In this document: positions 18,825 to 27,784 of the stretch, one piece after another
Layout: each line of letters opens with the position of its first letter
Numbering within the stretch: the first letter of the stretch is position 1
Source of the DNA: Chromatiaceae bacterium
GTDB taxonomy: Bacteria > Pseudomonadota > Gammaproteobacteria > Chromatiales > Chromatiaceae
DNA: 64,000 nt
Assembly (NCBI GenBank): GCA_024235215.1
Contig: JACKMU010000003.1
Location: 124,001-188,000, forward strand
Reading direction: 5' to 3'
Position numbers and translations under genes: made by a program
Notes under the pieces: generated by a model
What the model was told of the DNA's origin: nothing
What the model saw: the letters and a program-made list of their open reading frames with translations, nothing else
The model's database searches: none

Positions 18825-18895
18825 GGGGTCGGAGTCAAAACGCCATGAAACTTGGAGTGACAAACTGAGCCCCTGCGCGTTTCGACTCCGACCCC
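18825..18895. repeat. Inverted repeat of the GGGGTC family between imuA and imuB
   Basis: GGGGTCGGAGTCAAAACG (18825-18842) and its complement at 18878-18895 pair over 18 bases with one mismatch; the loop is 35 bases. The variant has GGAGTC where other copies have AGAGT. It separates imuA from imuB. Confidence 0.8.
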
Positions 18896-18910
18896 TATTC
18901 CACTCAGCCC

Positions 18911-19558
18911 TCAGCCAATAGACCCGGCTTCCCTCTCTCGTTGCAGCGCCACCCCCTCCACCGGCCAACCGCCACGGCGCTTGAGAATATCCACCTTGTT
19001 GCCTGCAGCAGTAACCCGCAAACGCAGCGCGGCGGGAGAGGATTCCCGAACCAGCCGCGGCCGGCACAACAGAAAACCGACACCACCGCCCCGCTCGGCC
19101 GCCAGCTGCAGGCGCCTCAGTGCAGTACGATGCAGTGCCTGCGGCCAACCGAGCGCAGCACCACAGCCGGCGCTCAGCACCTGCTCCAGCGCCCACAGGG
19201 ACTCCTCCTCGTTGCGGCTGTGCACCAGCAGCAGCCGGGTGAGATCCACCCCATTGATCAGCAGTCCAGGTGCATAAGGGATATAGGGGGGGGCCACCAG
19301 AACGATCTGTTTCGCCTCCTGGCTGAGCGTCGCCAGCGCCGGCAGCAGCAGCACCATCGCCCCACCAGGGTGATCGGACAAAATCTCGACCACGGCACCC
19401 CGCGGCCAGCCATGACCAGCCAGATGTCTGTCCAACGGTGGGAAGCCGGTCGCAATACCGGACTCCCGATCCGGATAGAACTCCCCGCCCCGCCAGAGTC
19501 CCGAGCCCTGGCGCAGCAGCTCTGCAACCTCGATCCTGTCAGAACGTATCGCTTTCAA
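18911..19558 (-). CDS. imuA: ImuA, RecA-like SOS mutagenesis protein
   Basis: 215 residues, related to the RecA/SulA-like ImuA family. ATGFPPLDRHLAGHGWPRGAVVEIL (about 36-60) corresponds to the start of the RecA-like core, and VLLLPALATLSQ and IVLVAPPYIPYAPGL follow. The P-loop is degenerate, as is usual for ImuA. It helps ImuB and ImuC work at damaged DNA. The start overlaps the stop of lexA by four bases, so both are on one SOS-controlled message. Confidence 0.88.
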   Translation of the reverse strand: MKAIRSDRIEVAELLRQGSGLWRGGEFYPDRESGIATGFPPLDRHLAGHGWPRGAVVEILSDHPGGAMVLLLPALATLSQEAKQIVLVAPPYIPYAPGLLINGVDLTRLLLVHSRNEEESLWALEQVLSAGCGAALGWPQALHRTALRRLQLAAERGGGVGFLLCRPRLVRESSPAALRLRVTAAGNKVDILKRRGGWPVEGVALQREREAGSIG

Positions 19559-20205
19559 GAGAGATTGACCCTGACCCCATTCCCAAACCCCGGGTAGCCG
19601 CGCAGCAGACCGACCCCCAGACCCTCGATCACCAACTCCTGCGAGCGCAGGTCCACCTCGATCGGTGCATAGTCCGGGTTCTCCGGTAGCAGCCGCACGA
19701 GATGGGCTTTCCCGGGGTTGAGCCGCAGCCGTTTCACCGTCACCTCATCCCCCAGCCGCGCCACCACGATGCTGCCGTTTTCAGCCTCCCGACAGCTGTG
19801 CACCGCCAGCAGATCGCCATCCAGAATACCCGCTCCCTGCATACTCATCCCCGCCACTCTCAGCAGATAATCAGCACGCGGACGAAACAGCCGTGGATCC
19901 ACGCTATAGCGCTCCTCGATATGCTCCTCCGCCAGAATCGGACTGCCTGCGGCCACCCGGCCGATGACCGGCACTCCCCGCTCCTCCCCCTGCGGCTGTT
20001 GTAGCAGCCGGATGCCGCGGGAAGCCCCCTTCTGCAACGCGATCTCACCCTTGCGCGCAAGCGCACGCAGATGCTCTTCCGCCGCATTGGCCGAGCGAAA
20101 ACCAAATGCCGCTGCGATCTCCGCCCGGGTGGGGGGAAACCCGGTCTCATCGATACGGACACGGATCAGGTCGAGTATCTGGCGTTGACGCGGTGTCAAT
20201 TTCAT
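19555..20205 (-). CDS. lexA: LexA repressor with unusual C-terminal extension
   Basis: 216 residues. A winged helix-turn-helix (1-65; FPPTRAEIAAAFGF) is followed by the S24 self-cleavage domain: cleavage site A86-G87, nucleophile S121 (GMSMQGAG) and general base K158 (EVTVKRL). The ATG at 20205 is chosen because GGAGGGG lies just before it and would be inside the frame if the ATG at 20217 were used. After the usual end of the fold (VIEGLGVGLLRG) there is a tail YPGFGNGVRVNLS, encoded by half a copy of the GGGGTCAG repeat. An SOS box stands at 20242-20257. It heads the lexA-imuA-imuB cassette. Confidence 0.93.
   Translation of the reverse strand: MKLTPRQRQILDLIRVRIDETGFPPTRAEIAAAFGFRSANAAEEHLRALARKGEIALQKGASRGIRLLQQPQGEERGVPVIGRVAAGSPILAEEHIEERYSVDPRLFRPRADYLLRVAGMSMQGAGILDGDLLAVHSCREAENGSIVVARLGDEVTVKRLRLNPGKAHLVRLLPENPDYAPIEVDLRSQELVIEGLGVGLLRGYPGFGNGVRVNLS
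19565..19580. repeat. Half copy of the GGGGTCAG repeat inside the lexA 3' end
   Basis: On the minus strand this reads ATGGGGTCAGGGTCAA, the outer arm of the repeat family without its partner arm. It encodes the last residues of LexA (GVRVNLS) and lies directly before the imuA start. Confidence 0.55.
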
Positions 20206-20241
20206 TTCCCCTCCCATCGAGTTGCTGGTTAAGACAAGATA

Positions 20242-20257
20242 CTGTTACTATATACAG
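20242..20257 (-). promoter_or_regulatory. SOS box (LexA operator)
   Basis: CTG-N10-CAG with an AT-rich core (CTGTTACTATATACAG on the plus strand), matching the gammaproteobacterial LexA operator, 37 bases before the lexA start. It implies autoregulation of the cassette. Confidence 0.85.
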
Positions 20258-20574
20258 TATTGCATACAATGACAGAGTGCACCAGCCCGTATGGCTGGGG
20301 TGCCAAAGATATCCCGCTGCTCGGCATCAACTCCACCCGCCACTGATATCCGGGTTGGCTGATGCTGGGGTTTGTGCCTCCTCCCAACCTGAGAAGCTGC
20401 CCATTTTAATAGCGCGAAAACAGCCGCAATAGCTTATCTTCACCGATGAAGATTGTCGGCTCCATCCGGACGAGCAATACAACCGAGCGGTCGAGCGAAG
20501 CGGGGACGACCCACAAGGTTCCGTACCGGGACGAATGATTTGCAGTTGTCACCGGCCCGGATAAAATTGAGGTC
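20258..20574. other. Gene-free stretch between lexA and the nuclease-like gene
   Basis: No credible reading frame on either strand. A short hairpin CCAGCC/GGCTGG lies at 20283-20299. It should hold the divergent promoter of the gene at 20575, but no clear -35/-10 pair was seen. Confidence 0.5.
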
Positions 20575-21114
20575 ATGATCATCCCGAAATGTCGCCATTC
20601 CATCACGCTGCGTGCGTTGTTCTGCTGTCTGCTGCTTGTCTCAGTTGAGACAGCCGCGGCCCTGGAACAGATGACCGGGCACCCCACTCAGGTGTTCAGT
20701 GGCAATGAACTGCTGCTGTTGACCAGCGCAGGCACCGTGCACCGGGTGAAACTGGACGGAATCAGTGTGGAGCCGCCCGGTCAGCAATGGGGAGATGCGG
20801 CCAGAAGACATCTGCAGACACTGGTGATGGGACGCCCGGTCACACTCGTTTTCCAACGGGAGAGAGGATCGACCGCCCTGCATGGACAACTGCAGCATGG
20901 CGGTGCCGATATCAATAGGCGCCTGCTCAGCGCCGGGTTGGCCCGGTTTGACCCGACGGGGCTTCCGCCGGCGGAGAGGGAAAGTTACGCCGAGGCCGAA
21001 CGACGCGCGCGGAGCGCCGGTTTGGGCATCTGGGGCAACAACGGTAACCAACCGCGCTCCCGGGCCAGAATGGTGCCGGGAGGGATACTTTTCCGGGCTG
21101 AACCGTGGCATTGA
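20575..21114 (+). CDS. Exported staphylococcal nuclease-fold protein, active site degenerate
   Basis: 179 residues with an N-terminal signal peptide (about 1-30, LRALFCCLLLVSVETAAA). The rest follows the thermonuclease (SNase) fold: HRVKLDGIS, GDAARRHLQTLVMGRPVTL, ADINRRLLSAGLARFDP and YAEAERRARSAGLGIWG. In active enzymes a DxYGR segment follows the VTL strand; here it reads RERGSTALHGQL, so the catalytic arginine and a calcium ligand appear to be missing. The first arginine (in VRLxGID) is also replaced. It may be a binding rather than a cleaving protein. Confidence 0.75.
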   Translation: MIIPKCRHSITLRALFCCLLLVSVETAAALEQMTGHPTQVFSGNELLLLTSAGTVHRVKLDGISVEPPGQQWGDAARRHLQTLVMGRPVTLVFQRERGSTALHGQLQHGGADINRRLLSAGLARFDPTGLPPAERESYAEAERRARSAGLGIWGNNGNQPRSRARMVPGGILFRAEPWH

Positions 21115-21131
21115 TTTGCATGCCGTCCAAT

Positions 21132-21299
21132 CTAGGAGCCTGTCTGACTTAACACTGTTTGGCTGCAAATCCCCGGATGACGATCAACTCAGCTTATCGA
21201 CCTCGTTAAATAGGCCCACTATTCGCCTCGTTCGATAAACTGATTTGATTCGCCCCCGGTGATTTTCGCTTCGAACGGATAAGTCAGACAGGCTCCTAG
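21132..21299. mobile_element. MITE-like element with 20-bp perfect terminal inverted repeats
   Basis: CTAGGAGCCTGTCTGACTTA at 21132-21151 is exactly complementary to 21280-21299. The outer CTAG may be a 4-bp target duplication, as for IS5-type elements (inference). The 128-base interior has no frame but carries weaker subterminal complementarity (CAGCTTATCGA against TCGATAAACTG), so the whole can fold into a long hairpin. No transposase is present. Confidence 0.75.
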
Positions 21300-21386
21300 T
21301 CGCAACGCCTCAGTCCGGGCTTTTCGCGACTCGACTAACAGAGAGGTTGATCCGAAGTGGTTCTGCCAGAATCGTGACGGCGGGCG

Positions 21387-21695
21387 TCAATCCGACGCTG
21401 ACTCCATCCCTTCAATTTCACTCCCGCCAGCTTCTCCCAGCATGGACTCAGCAGGTATCTCCTCGACTTCGATCTGTCCCGGATACCCCTCCAGCGCCTC
21501 CTGTTCCCGCTTGCCCAGACGAGACAGCCTATCACTCAACAGCGCTTCCAGCTCCCTGTAGGCCCTGACCTGAGCCTCGTGATAGCAACTGGCCGGCTGT
21601 CTTCTCAACAATGCCAGTCTGGCCTCGAAATAAGCGATGTCCGCCTCCAGCCTGGCTTGGGTTGGATTTCTCCACTCATTCTGCTGTTTTGACAA
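21387..21695 (-). CDS. Small coiled-coil protein of unknown function
   Basis: 102 residues from a TTG start. The central part (about 13-70) is helical and rich in Arg, Glu, Leu and Ala (RLEADIAYFEARLALLRR, RAYRELEALLSDRLSRLG), suggesting a coiled coil; the tail is acidic. No upstream ATG or convincing ribosome-binding site fixes the start. It is divergent from sucA. No family recognised. Confidence 0.5.
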   Translation of the reverse strand: MSKQQNEWRNPTQARLEADIAYFEARLALLRRQPASCYHEAQVRAYRELEALLSDRLSRLGKREQEALEGYPGQIEVEEIPAESMLGEAGGSEIEGMESASD

Positions 21696-21857
21696 TCGTC
21701 ATATACCTTAAGTTATCAACCACCTGAAATTGGAGAAATTTTTACGGACGATCGTACTAATCACAAAAAAACGCCTTTCAAATAGTCCGCCCTATGCTAA
21801 CATCTGCGATGCTGACTACACCCCTTTGCTAAATTAAGTCGATCATCCTAAAATCCA

Positions 21858-24722
21858 ATGAGCGCACTTCTCGATCTGCTAAGAAAAACCTCCGCCCTGT
21901 CAGGAGGAAATGCCGCATTCATCGAAGATATCTACGAGCGGTACCTGCACGATCCCGCCAGCATCGATCCCGCCTGGCGGAAACAGTTCGAGCGCATGCT
22001 GCAAGCTTCCGCCAATGAAGCGCCAGACATCGCCCACGGTCCGGTCATCAACAACTTCGCCCGCCTGGCGCGGGAGAACCGACCCGCGTCCCGCCAATCC
22101 GCCGAACGACTGGCTCCCGCCGCAGCGGCAAAGCAGGGAGCGGTACTGCGTCTGATCAACGCCTGGCGTGTGCGCGGTCACCAGCATGCCACGCTCGATC
22201 CGTTGAACATGCGCCAGCTCGAAGATGTACCCGATCTGGATCCCGAATTTCACCGTTTGAGCGGCGCGGACATGGACGCGGTCTTCAACACCGGCTCGCT
22301 GTTCGCTCCGGACCGTATGCCGCTGCGCGAGATCATTGCGCTGGTCAAAGAGGTGTACGGCGGCAATATCGGTTCCGAGTACATGCATATCACTGACACC
22401 CGTGAGAAACGTTGGATCCAGAAACGGGTGGAGGGCCATCGCATCAAGCCGAACCTCTCCGCCGACGAAAAGCGTTGGCTGCTCAGCCTGTTGACCGCTG
22501 CGGAAGGACTGGAAAAGTACCTCCACACCCGCTATGTCGGCCAGAAGCGCTTTTCCCTTGAGGGGGGGGACGCCTTCATTCCACTGATGGATGAACTGAT
22601 CCAGCGTGCCGGCGCCAACGGGATGAAGGACGTGGTGATCGGCATGGCCCACCGCGGCCGCCTCAATCTGCTGACCAACATCATGGGCAAACCGCCGTCA
22701 GAGTTGTTCGATGAGTTCGAGGGAAGAAAGACTCCCGAGAGATTCAGAAGCTCAGGCGACGTCAAGTATCACATGGGATTCTCCGTCGACATCGAAACCC
22801 CCGGCGGCTTTACCCATGTCGTGCTCGGCTTCAACCCTTCCCACCTGGAGATTATCAGTCCGGTGGTCCAGGGTTCGGTGCGGGCGCGTCAGGATCGCCG
22901 GGGCGACCACACCCGCGACCATGTGATGCCCATTCTGATCCACGGCGATTCCGCCTTCTCCGGCCAGGGCGTCGTGCTGGAGACCCTGCAGATGTCTCAG
23001 GCCAGGGGGTATACCACCGGTGGCTGCGTCCATGTCGTGATCAACAATCAGGTCGGGTTCACCACCTCGAATCCACAGGATACCCGATCGACGCTGTACT
23101 GCACCGACGTTGGCAAGATGGTTCAGACACCGATCTTCCACGTCAACGGGGATGACCCCGAAGCGGTGATATTCGTCACCCGCGTGGCATTGGATTACCG
23201 CATGCGCTTTCACAAGGATGTCATCATCGACCTCGTCTGTTACCGCAGACATGGGCACAACGAAGCGGACGAGCCCGCGGTCACCCAACCCCAGATGTAC
23301 CAGAAGATCCGGCGCCTGCCCACCACCCGCAGTCTCTACGCCGACAAACTGATCTCCGAGGGGGTTGTGACGCCCGATCAGGCACGCGATATGGTAGAGG
23401 ACTATCGCACCTCCCTGGAGCAGGGTTCGGTGGTGGCACGTCCCACGCTGGCCGATCTTGGCTACCCCTACCACACCAATTTCAAGACTTTCGAAAACAT
23501 CCACTGGGAGCACCCTGCCGAGACCAAAGTCCCGGAAGCGCGGCTGTTGCGGACGGCGCAGAAACTGGTCAAGATTCCCGAAGATTTCGAAACTCATCCA
23601 AGAGTCACCAAGATCCTCGATGAGCGGCATAAAATGGCCAGCGGGGATCAACTGATCGACTGGGGCTTTGGTGAAATCCTGGCCTACGCCACGCTGGTTG
23701 AAGAGGGTTATCCGGTCAGGCTGTCCGGTCAGGATTGCGGTCGTGGAACCTTCTTCCACCGCCATGCCGTGCTGCACAATCAACTGGAAAGCGGTGCCCA
23801 TATCCCACTCGAGCATCTGATGGAGTATCAGGCGGACTTTACCGTGATCGACTCACTCCTTTCAGAAGAGGCGGTGCTCGGTTTTGAGTATGGCTACTCC
23901 ACCACGGACCTGAAAACACTGACCATCTGGGAGGCGCAGTTTGGAGATTTCGCCAACGGCGCACAGGTGGTGATCGATCAGTTCATCAGCGCGGGAGGCG
24001 CCAAATGGGGCATCTATTGCGGACTGGTCATGTTCCTCCCCCATGGTTACGAGGGACAGGGCGCCGAGCACTCCTCCGCCCGGCTGGAGCGCTATCTCCA
24101 ACTCTGTGCCGAGCACAATATCCAGGTCTGTGTCCCCACCACGCCCGCACAGGTGTTCCACATGTTGCGACGGCAGATGCTGCGGCCGATGCGTAAACCG
24201 CTGGTGGTGATGACGCCGAAGAGTCTGCTGCGCCACCGGCTGGCGGTCTCCTCGCTGAACGAATTCACTGAAGGCGCGTTCCAACCAGTTATTGGCGAAA
24301 TCGACGAGATTAACCCAGCACAGGTCAAACACATCATCGTCTGTTCGGGCAAGGTCTACTACGAACTGCTTGAAGCACGCCGTGCCCGCGGTATTCAGGA
24401 TGTGGCGATCATCCGTATCGAGCAACTCTATCCGTTTCCGCGCACACAGTTCGACAACGCCATTGATCAATACACCAACGCCAAACGCCTCATCTGGTGT
24501 CAGGAGGAACCGCAGAACCAGGGTGCCTGGGATCAGATCAAGTTCCGCTTTCACACCCAGTTCGAGAAAGGGAGACAGCTCTTCTATGTAGGACGGCCAA
24601 CTTCCGCTGCGCCTGCGGTGGGGTACTATCCAGTCCATGTGAAGCAGCAGGAGACCTTGATCGATGAAGCACTCACCGGCCGTATCAATCCATCAATGAA
24701 CCGAAGGACCCCTGTAGAATGA
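21858..24722 (+). CDS. sucA: 2-oxoglutarate dehydrogenase E1 component
   Basis: 954 residues, the usual size. The thiamine-diphosphate enzyme decarboxylates 2-oxoglutarate in the TCA cycle and passes succinyl groups to SucB. The N-terminal targeting segment (SGGNAAFIEDIYERYLHDP), the HRGRLNLL motif, the ThDP/magnesium segment GDDPEAV...VALDYR and the RRHGHNEADEPA motif are all present. The stop codon overlaps the sucB ATG (ATGA at 24719-24722), so the two are coupled. Confidence 0.97.
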   Translation: MSALLDLLRKTSALSGGNAAFIEDIYERYLHDPASIDPAWRKQFERMLQASANEAPDIAHGPVINNFARLARENRPASRQSAERLAPAAAAKQGAVLRLINAWRVRGHQHATLDPLNMRQLEDVPDLDPEFHRLSGADMDAVFNTGSLFAPDRMPLREIIALVKEVYGGNIGSEYMHITDTREKRWIQKRVEGHRIKPNLSADEKRWLLSLLTAAEGLEKYLHTRYVGQKRFSLEGGDAFIPLMDELIQRAGANGMKDVVIGMAHRGRLNLLTNIMGKPPSELFDEFEGRKTPERFRSSGDVKYHMGFSVDIETPGGFTHVVLGFNPSHLEIISPVVQGSVRARQDRRGDHTRDHVMPILIHGDSAFSGQGVVLETLQMSQARGYTTGGCVHVVINNQVGFTTSNPQDTRSTLYCTDVGKMVQTPIFHVNGDDPEAVIFVTRVALDYRMRFHKDVIIDLVCYRRHGHNEADEPAVTQPQMYQKIRRLPTTRSLYADKLISEGVVTPDQARDMVEDYRTSLEQGSVVARPTLADLGYPYHTNFKTFENIHWEHPAETKVPEARLLRTAQKLVKIPEDFETHPRVTKILDERHKMASGDQLIDWGFGEILAYATLVEEGYPVRLSGQDCGRGTFFHRHAVLHNQLESGAHIPLEHLMEYQADFTVIDSLLSEEAVLGFEYGYSTTDLKTLTIWEAQFGDFANGAQVVIDQFISAGGAKWGIYCGLVMFLPHGYEGQGAEHSSARLERYLQLCAEHNIQVCVPTTPAQVFHMLRRQMLRPMRKPLVVMTPKSLLRHRLAVSSLNEFTEGAFQPVIGEIDEINPAQVKHIIVCSGKVYYELLEARRARGIQDVAIIRIEQLYPFPRTQFDNAIDQYTNAKRLIWCQEEPQNQGAWDQIKFRFHTQFEKGRQLFYVGRPTSAAPAVGYYPVHVKQQETLIDEALTGRINPSMNRRTPVE

Positions 24723-25942
24723 GTACAAACGTCAATGTCCCAGCCCTTCCCGAGTCCGTTGCCGACGCTACGGTACTCTCCTGGCACAAGAAACCCGGCG
24801 ACTCGGTACGGCGGGATGAAAATCTGGTGGATCTTGAAACTGACAAAGTGGTTCTGGAAGTGCCCGCTACCGTGGATGGCGTGCTCGGGCAGATTTCCGC
24901 CGCTGAAGGTGAGACAGTGCTCGCTGGTGACCTGCTCTGCGTGATTGAAAGCGGTAAGGGAGCGGCAACGGCCGAATCGGCGGTGAAACAAACCGCAGAA
25001 GAGGCGCAGTCTGCTGCAACCGCAGGCGATGAACCGATACTGACACCGGCGGTACGACGCCTGGTCAGGGAGATGAACATTGATCCGCGTAAAGTGAAAG
25101 GCACCGGTAAGGATGGGCGCATCCTGAAATCCGATATCACCACTTACATCGACTCAGCGGAGAGCGAACCTGCTCCGGTAAAACAACCTGCCGCGGTGAT
25201 GCACCAGGAGAGTGACATCACCCAGTCCGTCATGGTCGGCGACCGGCCGGAACAGCGCGTTCCGATGACCCGGCTGCGGGCGCGTATCGCCGAGCGCCTG
25301 CTCGAGGCACAGCATAACGCAGCTATTCTGACCACGTTCAACGAAGTCAATCTGCAAGCGGTGAACGAACTGCGTGCCCGCTACAAAGACAAATTCCTGA
25401 AGGACCACGAGGTAAGACTCGGGTTCATGTCTTTTTTCATCAAGGCGGCAGTGGAGGCGTTGAAGAGCTTCCCATTGGTGAATGCGACCATCGACGGCCA
25501 GGATATCGTCTATCACGGCTATTATGATATCGGCATCGCGGTCGGCTCACCGCGCGGTCTGGTCGTTCCGATCCTGCGCGACGCCGATCAGCTGGGCTTT
25601 GCCGAACTGGAAAAAGCAGTCGCCGAATTCGGACGCAAGGCAAACGATGGCACCCTCAGCTATGAAGAGCTGACCGGTGGCACCTTCACCATTTCCAATG
25701 GCGGCGTGTACGGCTCGATGCTCTCCACACCGATTCTGAATCCACCCCAGAGCGCCATTCTCGGTATGCACAACATCCAGCAGCGGCCGGTGGTGGTGGA
25801 CGGTGAAATCGTGATCAGGCCGATGATGTATCTGGCGCTCTCCTACGATCACCGCATTATCGACGGACGCGAGGCGGTGCAGTTCCTGGTCACGATCAAG
25901 AATATGTTGGAAGATCCAACCCGTCTGTTACTGCAGATCTGA
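24719..25942 (+). CDS. sucB: Dihydrolipoyl succinyltransferase (E2)
   Basis: 407 residues. The lipoyl domain (1-80) has its lysine in LETDKVVLE, followed by an Ala-rich hinge, an E1/E3-binding domain (about 104-140, PAVRRLVREMNIDPRKVKGT) and the acyltransferase core with catalytic YDHRIIDG near the C-terminus. It makes succinyl-CoA from the group delivered by SucA. The E3 subunit gene lpd does not follow, so E3 must be supplied from elsewhere in the genome. Confidence 0.97.
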   Translation: MSTNVNVPALPESVADATVLSWHKKPGDSVRRDENLVDLETDKVVLEVPATVDGVLGQISAAEGETVLAGDLLCVIESGKGAATAESAVKQTAEEAQSAATAGDEPILTPAVRRLVREMNIDPRKVKGTGKDGRILKSDITTYIDSAESEPAPVKQPAAVMHQESDITQSVMVGDRPEQRVPMTRLRARIAERLLEAQHNAAILTTFNEVNLQAVNELRARYKDKFLKDHEVRLGFMSFFIKAAVEALKSFPLVNATIDGQDIVYHGYYDIGIAVGSPRGLVVPILRDADQLGFAELEKAVAEFGRKANDGTLSYEELTGGTFTISNGGVYGSMLSTPILNPPQSAILGMHNIQQRPVVVDGEIVIRPMMYLALSYDHRIIDGREAVQFLVTIKNMLEDPTRLLLQI

Positions 25943-25973
25943 TCGACCGGTCTTGCCGCATGCCGGGCTCCGG

Positions 25974-26012
25974 CGGGGTCAGGGCGAGCTAAACAACTTG
26001 ACTCTGACCCCG
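25974..26012. repeat. Imperfect inverted repeat, GGGGTCAG family, after sucB
   Basis: CGGGGTCAG (25974-25982) is complementary to CTGACCCCG (26004-26012). Inside, the arms diverge (GGGCGAGC against AACTTGACT). It looks like a decayed copy of the palindrome family, placed between sucB and fumarase. Confidence 0.7.
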
Positions 26013-26099
26013 ATTGGCGGACGATGAATGTTCCGCAGGCTTAGCTATTAGGCCGGCGGATCAGCAGGAATCTTCTGTGACCGACCAAGGGAATTTCCG

Positions 26100-27620
26100 A
26101 TGACCACGATAAGACAAGACGACTTCATTCAGAGCATCGCCGACGCGCTGCAGTTCATCTCCTACTACCACCCGGCCGACTTCGTCGCAGCGTTGAGCGA
26201 GGCTTGGAGAATGGAGGAATCGCCGGCCGCCAAGGATGCCATTGCTCAGATCCTGGTCAACTCACGCATGTGCGCCGAAGGACATCGCCCCATCTGCCAG
26301 GATACCGGCATGGTGGTGGCATTCGTCGATGTCGGCATGAGCGTCCGGTGGCAGGCGGATATGGGTGTCGAGGAGATGGTCAATGAAGGGGTACGCCGTG
26401 CCTATAGCCATCCGGACAACCTGCTGCGCGCCTCCATGGTTGCCGACCCGGCCGGGGCACGCAGGAACACCCGTGACAACACCCCGGCGGTGGTTCATAG
26501 CCGCCTGGTGAAGGGCGACAGAGTGACCGTCCGTATCGCCGCGAAAGGGGGCGGCTCGGAAAACAAGTCCAAATTCACTGTACTCAACCCCTCCAACAGT
26601 CTGGTGGATTGGGTACTGGATGTCGTTCCGACTATGGGTGCCGGCTGGTGCCCGCCCGGCATGCTGGGAATCGGCATCGGCGGTTCCGGCGAAAAGGCGA
26701 TGCTGCTGGCCAAGGAGGCATTGATGGAACACATCGACATCCACCAACTCAAAGCACGCGGCGCGCAGACCACCGCGGAGAAGCTACGCCTCGAACTGTT
26801 TGAGAAGATCAATGCGCTGGGCATCGGTGCGCAGGGTCTCGGTGGCCTGACCACGGTACTCGATGTCAAGATCAACGATTTCCCCACGCATGCCGCCTCC
26901 CTGCCAGTGGCGATCATCCCCAACTGTGCCGCAACCCGGCATGCGGAGTTCACGCTGGACGGCAGCGGTCCGGCAGAATTCACCCCGCCGAAACTGGCGG
27001 ACTGGCCCGATATCACACTGGGCGGCGAATCCGGCGCCCGGCGCGTCCATCTCGACGGCCTCACCAAAGAAGAGATAGCGCAATGGCAACCGGGGGAACG
27101 GATTCTGCTCTCCGGCAAGCTGTTGACCGGAAGAGACGCAGCGCACAAACGGATCCAGGATCTGCTGCAGAGCGGCAAGCCGCTCCCGGAGGGTGTCGAT
27201 TTCCGCAACCGCTTCATCTACTATGTCGGCCCGGTCGATCCAGTACGTGACGAAGTGGTGGGTCCGGCCGGTCCCACCACCTCTACCCGAATGGACAAAT
27301 TCACCGAGATGATGCTGGCCGAGACCGGCCTGATCGGCATGGTGGGTAAAGCGGAACGAGGCCCGTCCGCACTCGAATCGATCAAAAAACATGCCGCCGT
27401 CTACCTGATGGCTGTCGGAGGTGCCGCCTACCTGGTCTCGAAAGCGATCCGATCGGCCCGGATCATTGCGTTCGAGGATCTGGGAATGGAGGCGATCCGC
27501 GAGTTTGAGGTTGAAGATATGCCGGTCACCGTGGCGGTGGACAGCAAAGGCCAATCGGTTCATCTCAGTGGGCCGGCAGAGTGGCGGGTAAAGATCGCAG
27601 AGATGAAGAAAGCGCTGTAG
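26100..27620 (+). CDS. fumA: Class I fumarate hydratase (iron-sulfur)
   Basis: 506 residues, the length of single-chain class I fumarases. The N-terminal alpha-type part holds RMCAEGHRPICQDTG, with cysteines expected to bind the oxygen-sensitive [4Fe-4S] cluster, and GAGWCPPGMLGIGIGG. The C-terminal beta-type part holds GPTTSTRMDKF and the final VDSKGQSVHLSGP. It interconverts fumarate and malate. A terminator hairpin follows at 27753. It stands apart from sucAB by 157 bases that contain a repeat. Confidence 0.93.
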   Translation: MTTIRQDDFIQSIADALQFISYYHPADFVAALSEAWRMEESPAAKDAIAQILVNSRMCAEGHRPICQDTGMVVAFVDVGMSVRWQADMGVEEMVNEGVRRAYSHPDNLLRASMVADPAGARRNTRDNTPAVVHSRLVKGDRVTVRIAAKGGGSENKSKFTVLNPSNSLVDWVLDVVPTMGAGWCPPGMLGIGIGGSGEKAMLLAKEALMEHIDIHQLKARGAQTTAEKLRLELFEKINALGIGAQGLGGLTTVLDVKINDFPTHAASLPVAIIPNCAATRHAEFTLDGSGPAEFTPPKLADWPDITLGGESGARRVHLDGLTKEEIAQWQPGERILLSGKLLTGRDAAHKRIQDLLQSGKPLPEGVDFRNRFIYYVGPVDPVRDEVVGPAGPTTSTRMDKFTEMMLAETGLIGMVGKAERGPSALESIKKHAAVYLMAVGGAAYLVSKAIRSARIIAFEDLGMEAIREFEVEDMPVTVAVDSKGQSVHLSGPAEWRVKIAEMKKAL

Positions 27621-27752
27621 TAACTTTCGGCGTCGCTGCCCAGCACCTCACCCTCTGTTCCAATCCCCCCAAGCGAGAAGCCGAGGATAGGTTGAAGACA
27701 GAGATATGAAGCCGATACGAAATTCGTTACCACCGCTGCAGTGCTAACCGAG

Positions 27753-27783
27753 CCCCCGAACGCAACACGCGCTCGGGGGTTTC
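27753..27783 (+). terminator. Intrinsic terminator after fumarase
   Basis: CCCCCGA (27753-27759) pairs with TCGGGGG (27773-27779), followed by a short T-rich run (TTTCT). Confidence 0.7.
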
Positions 27784-27784
27784 T

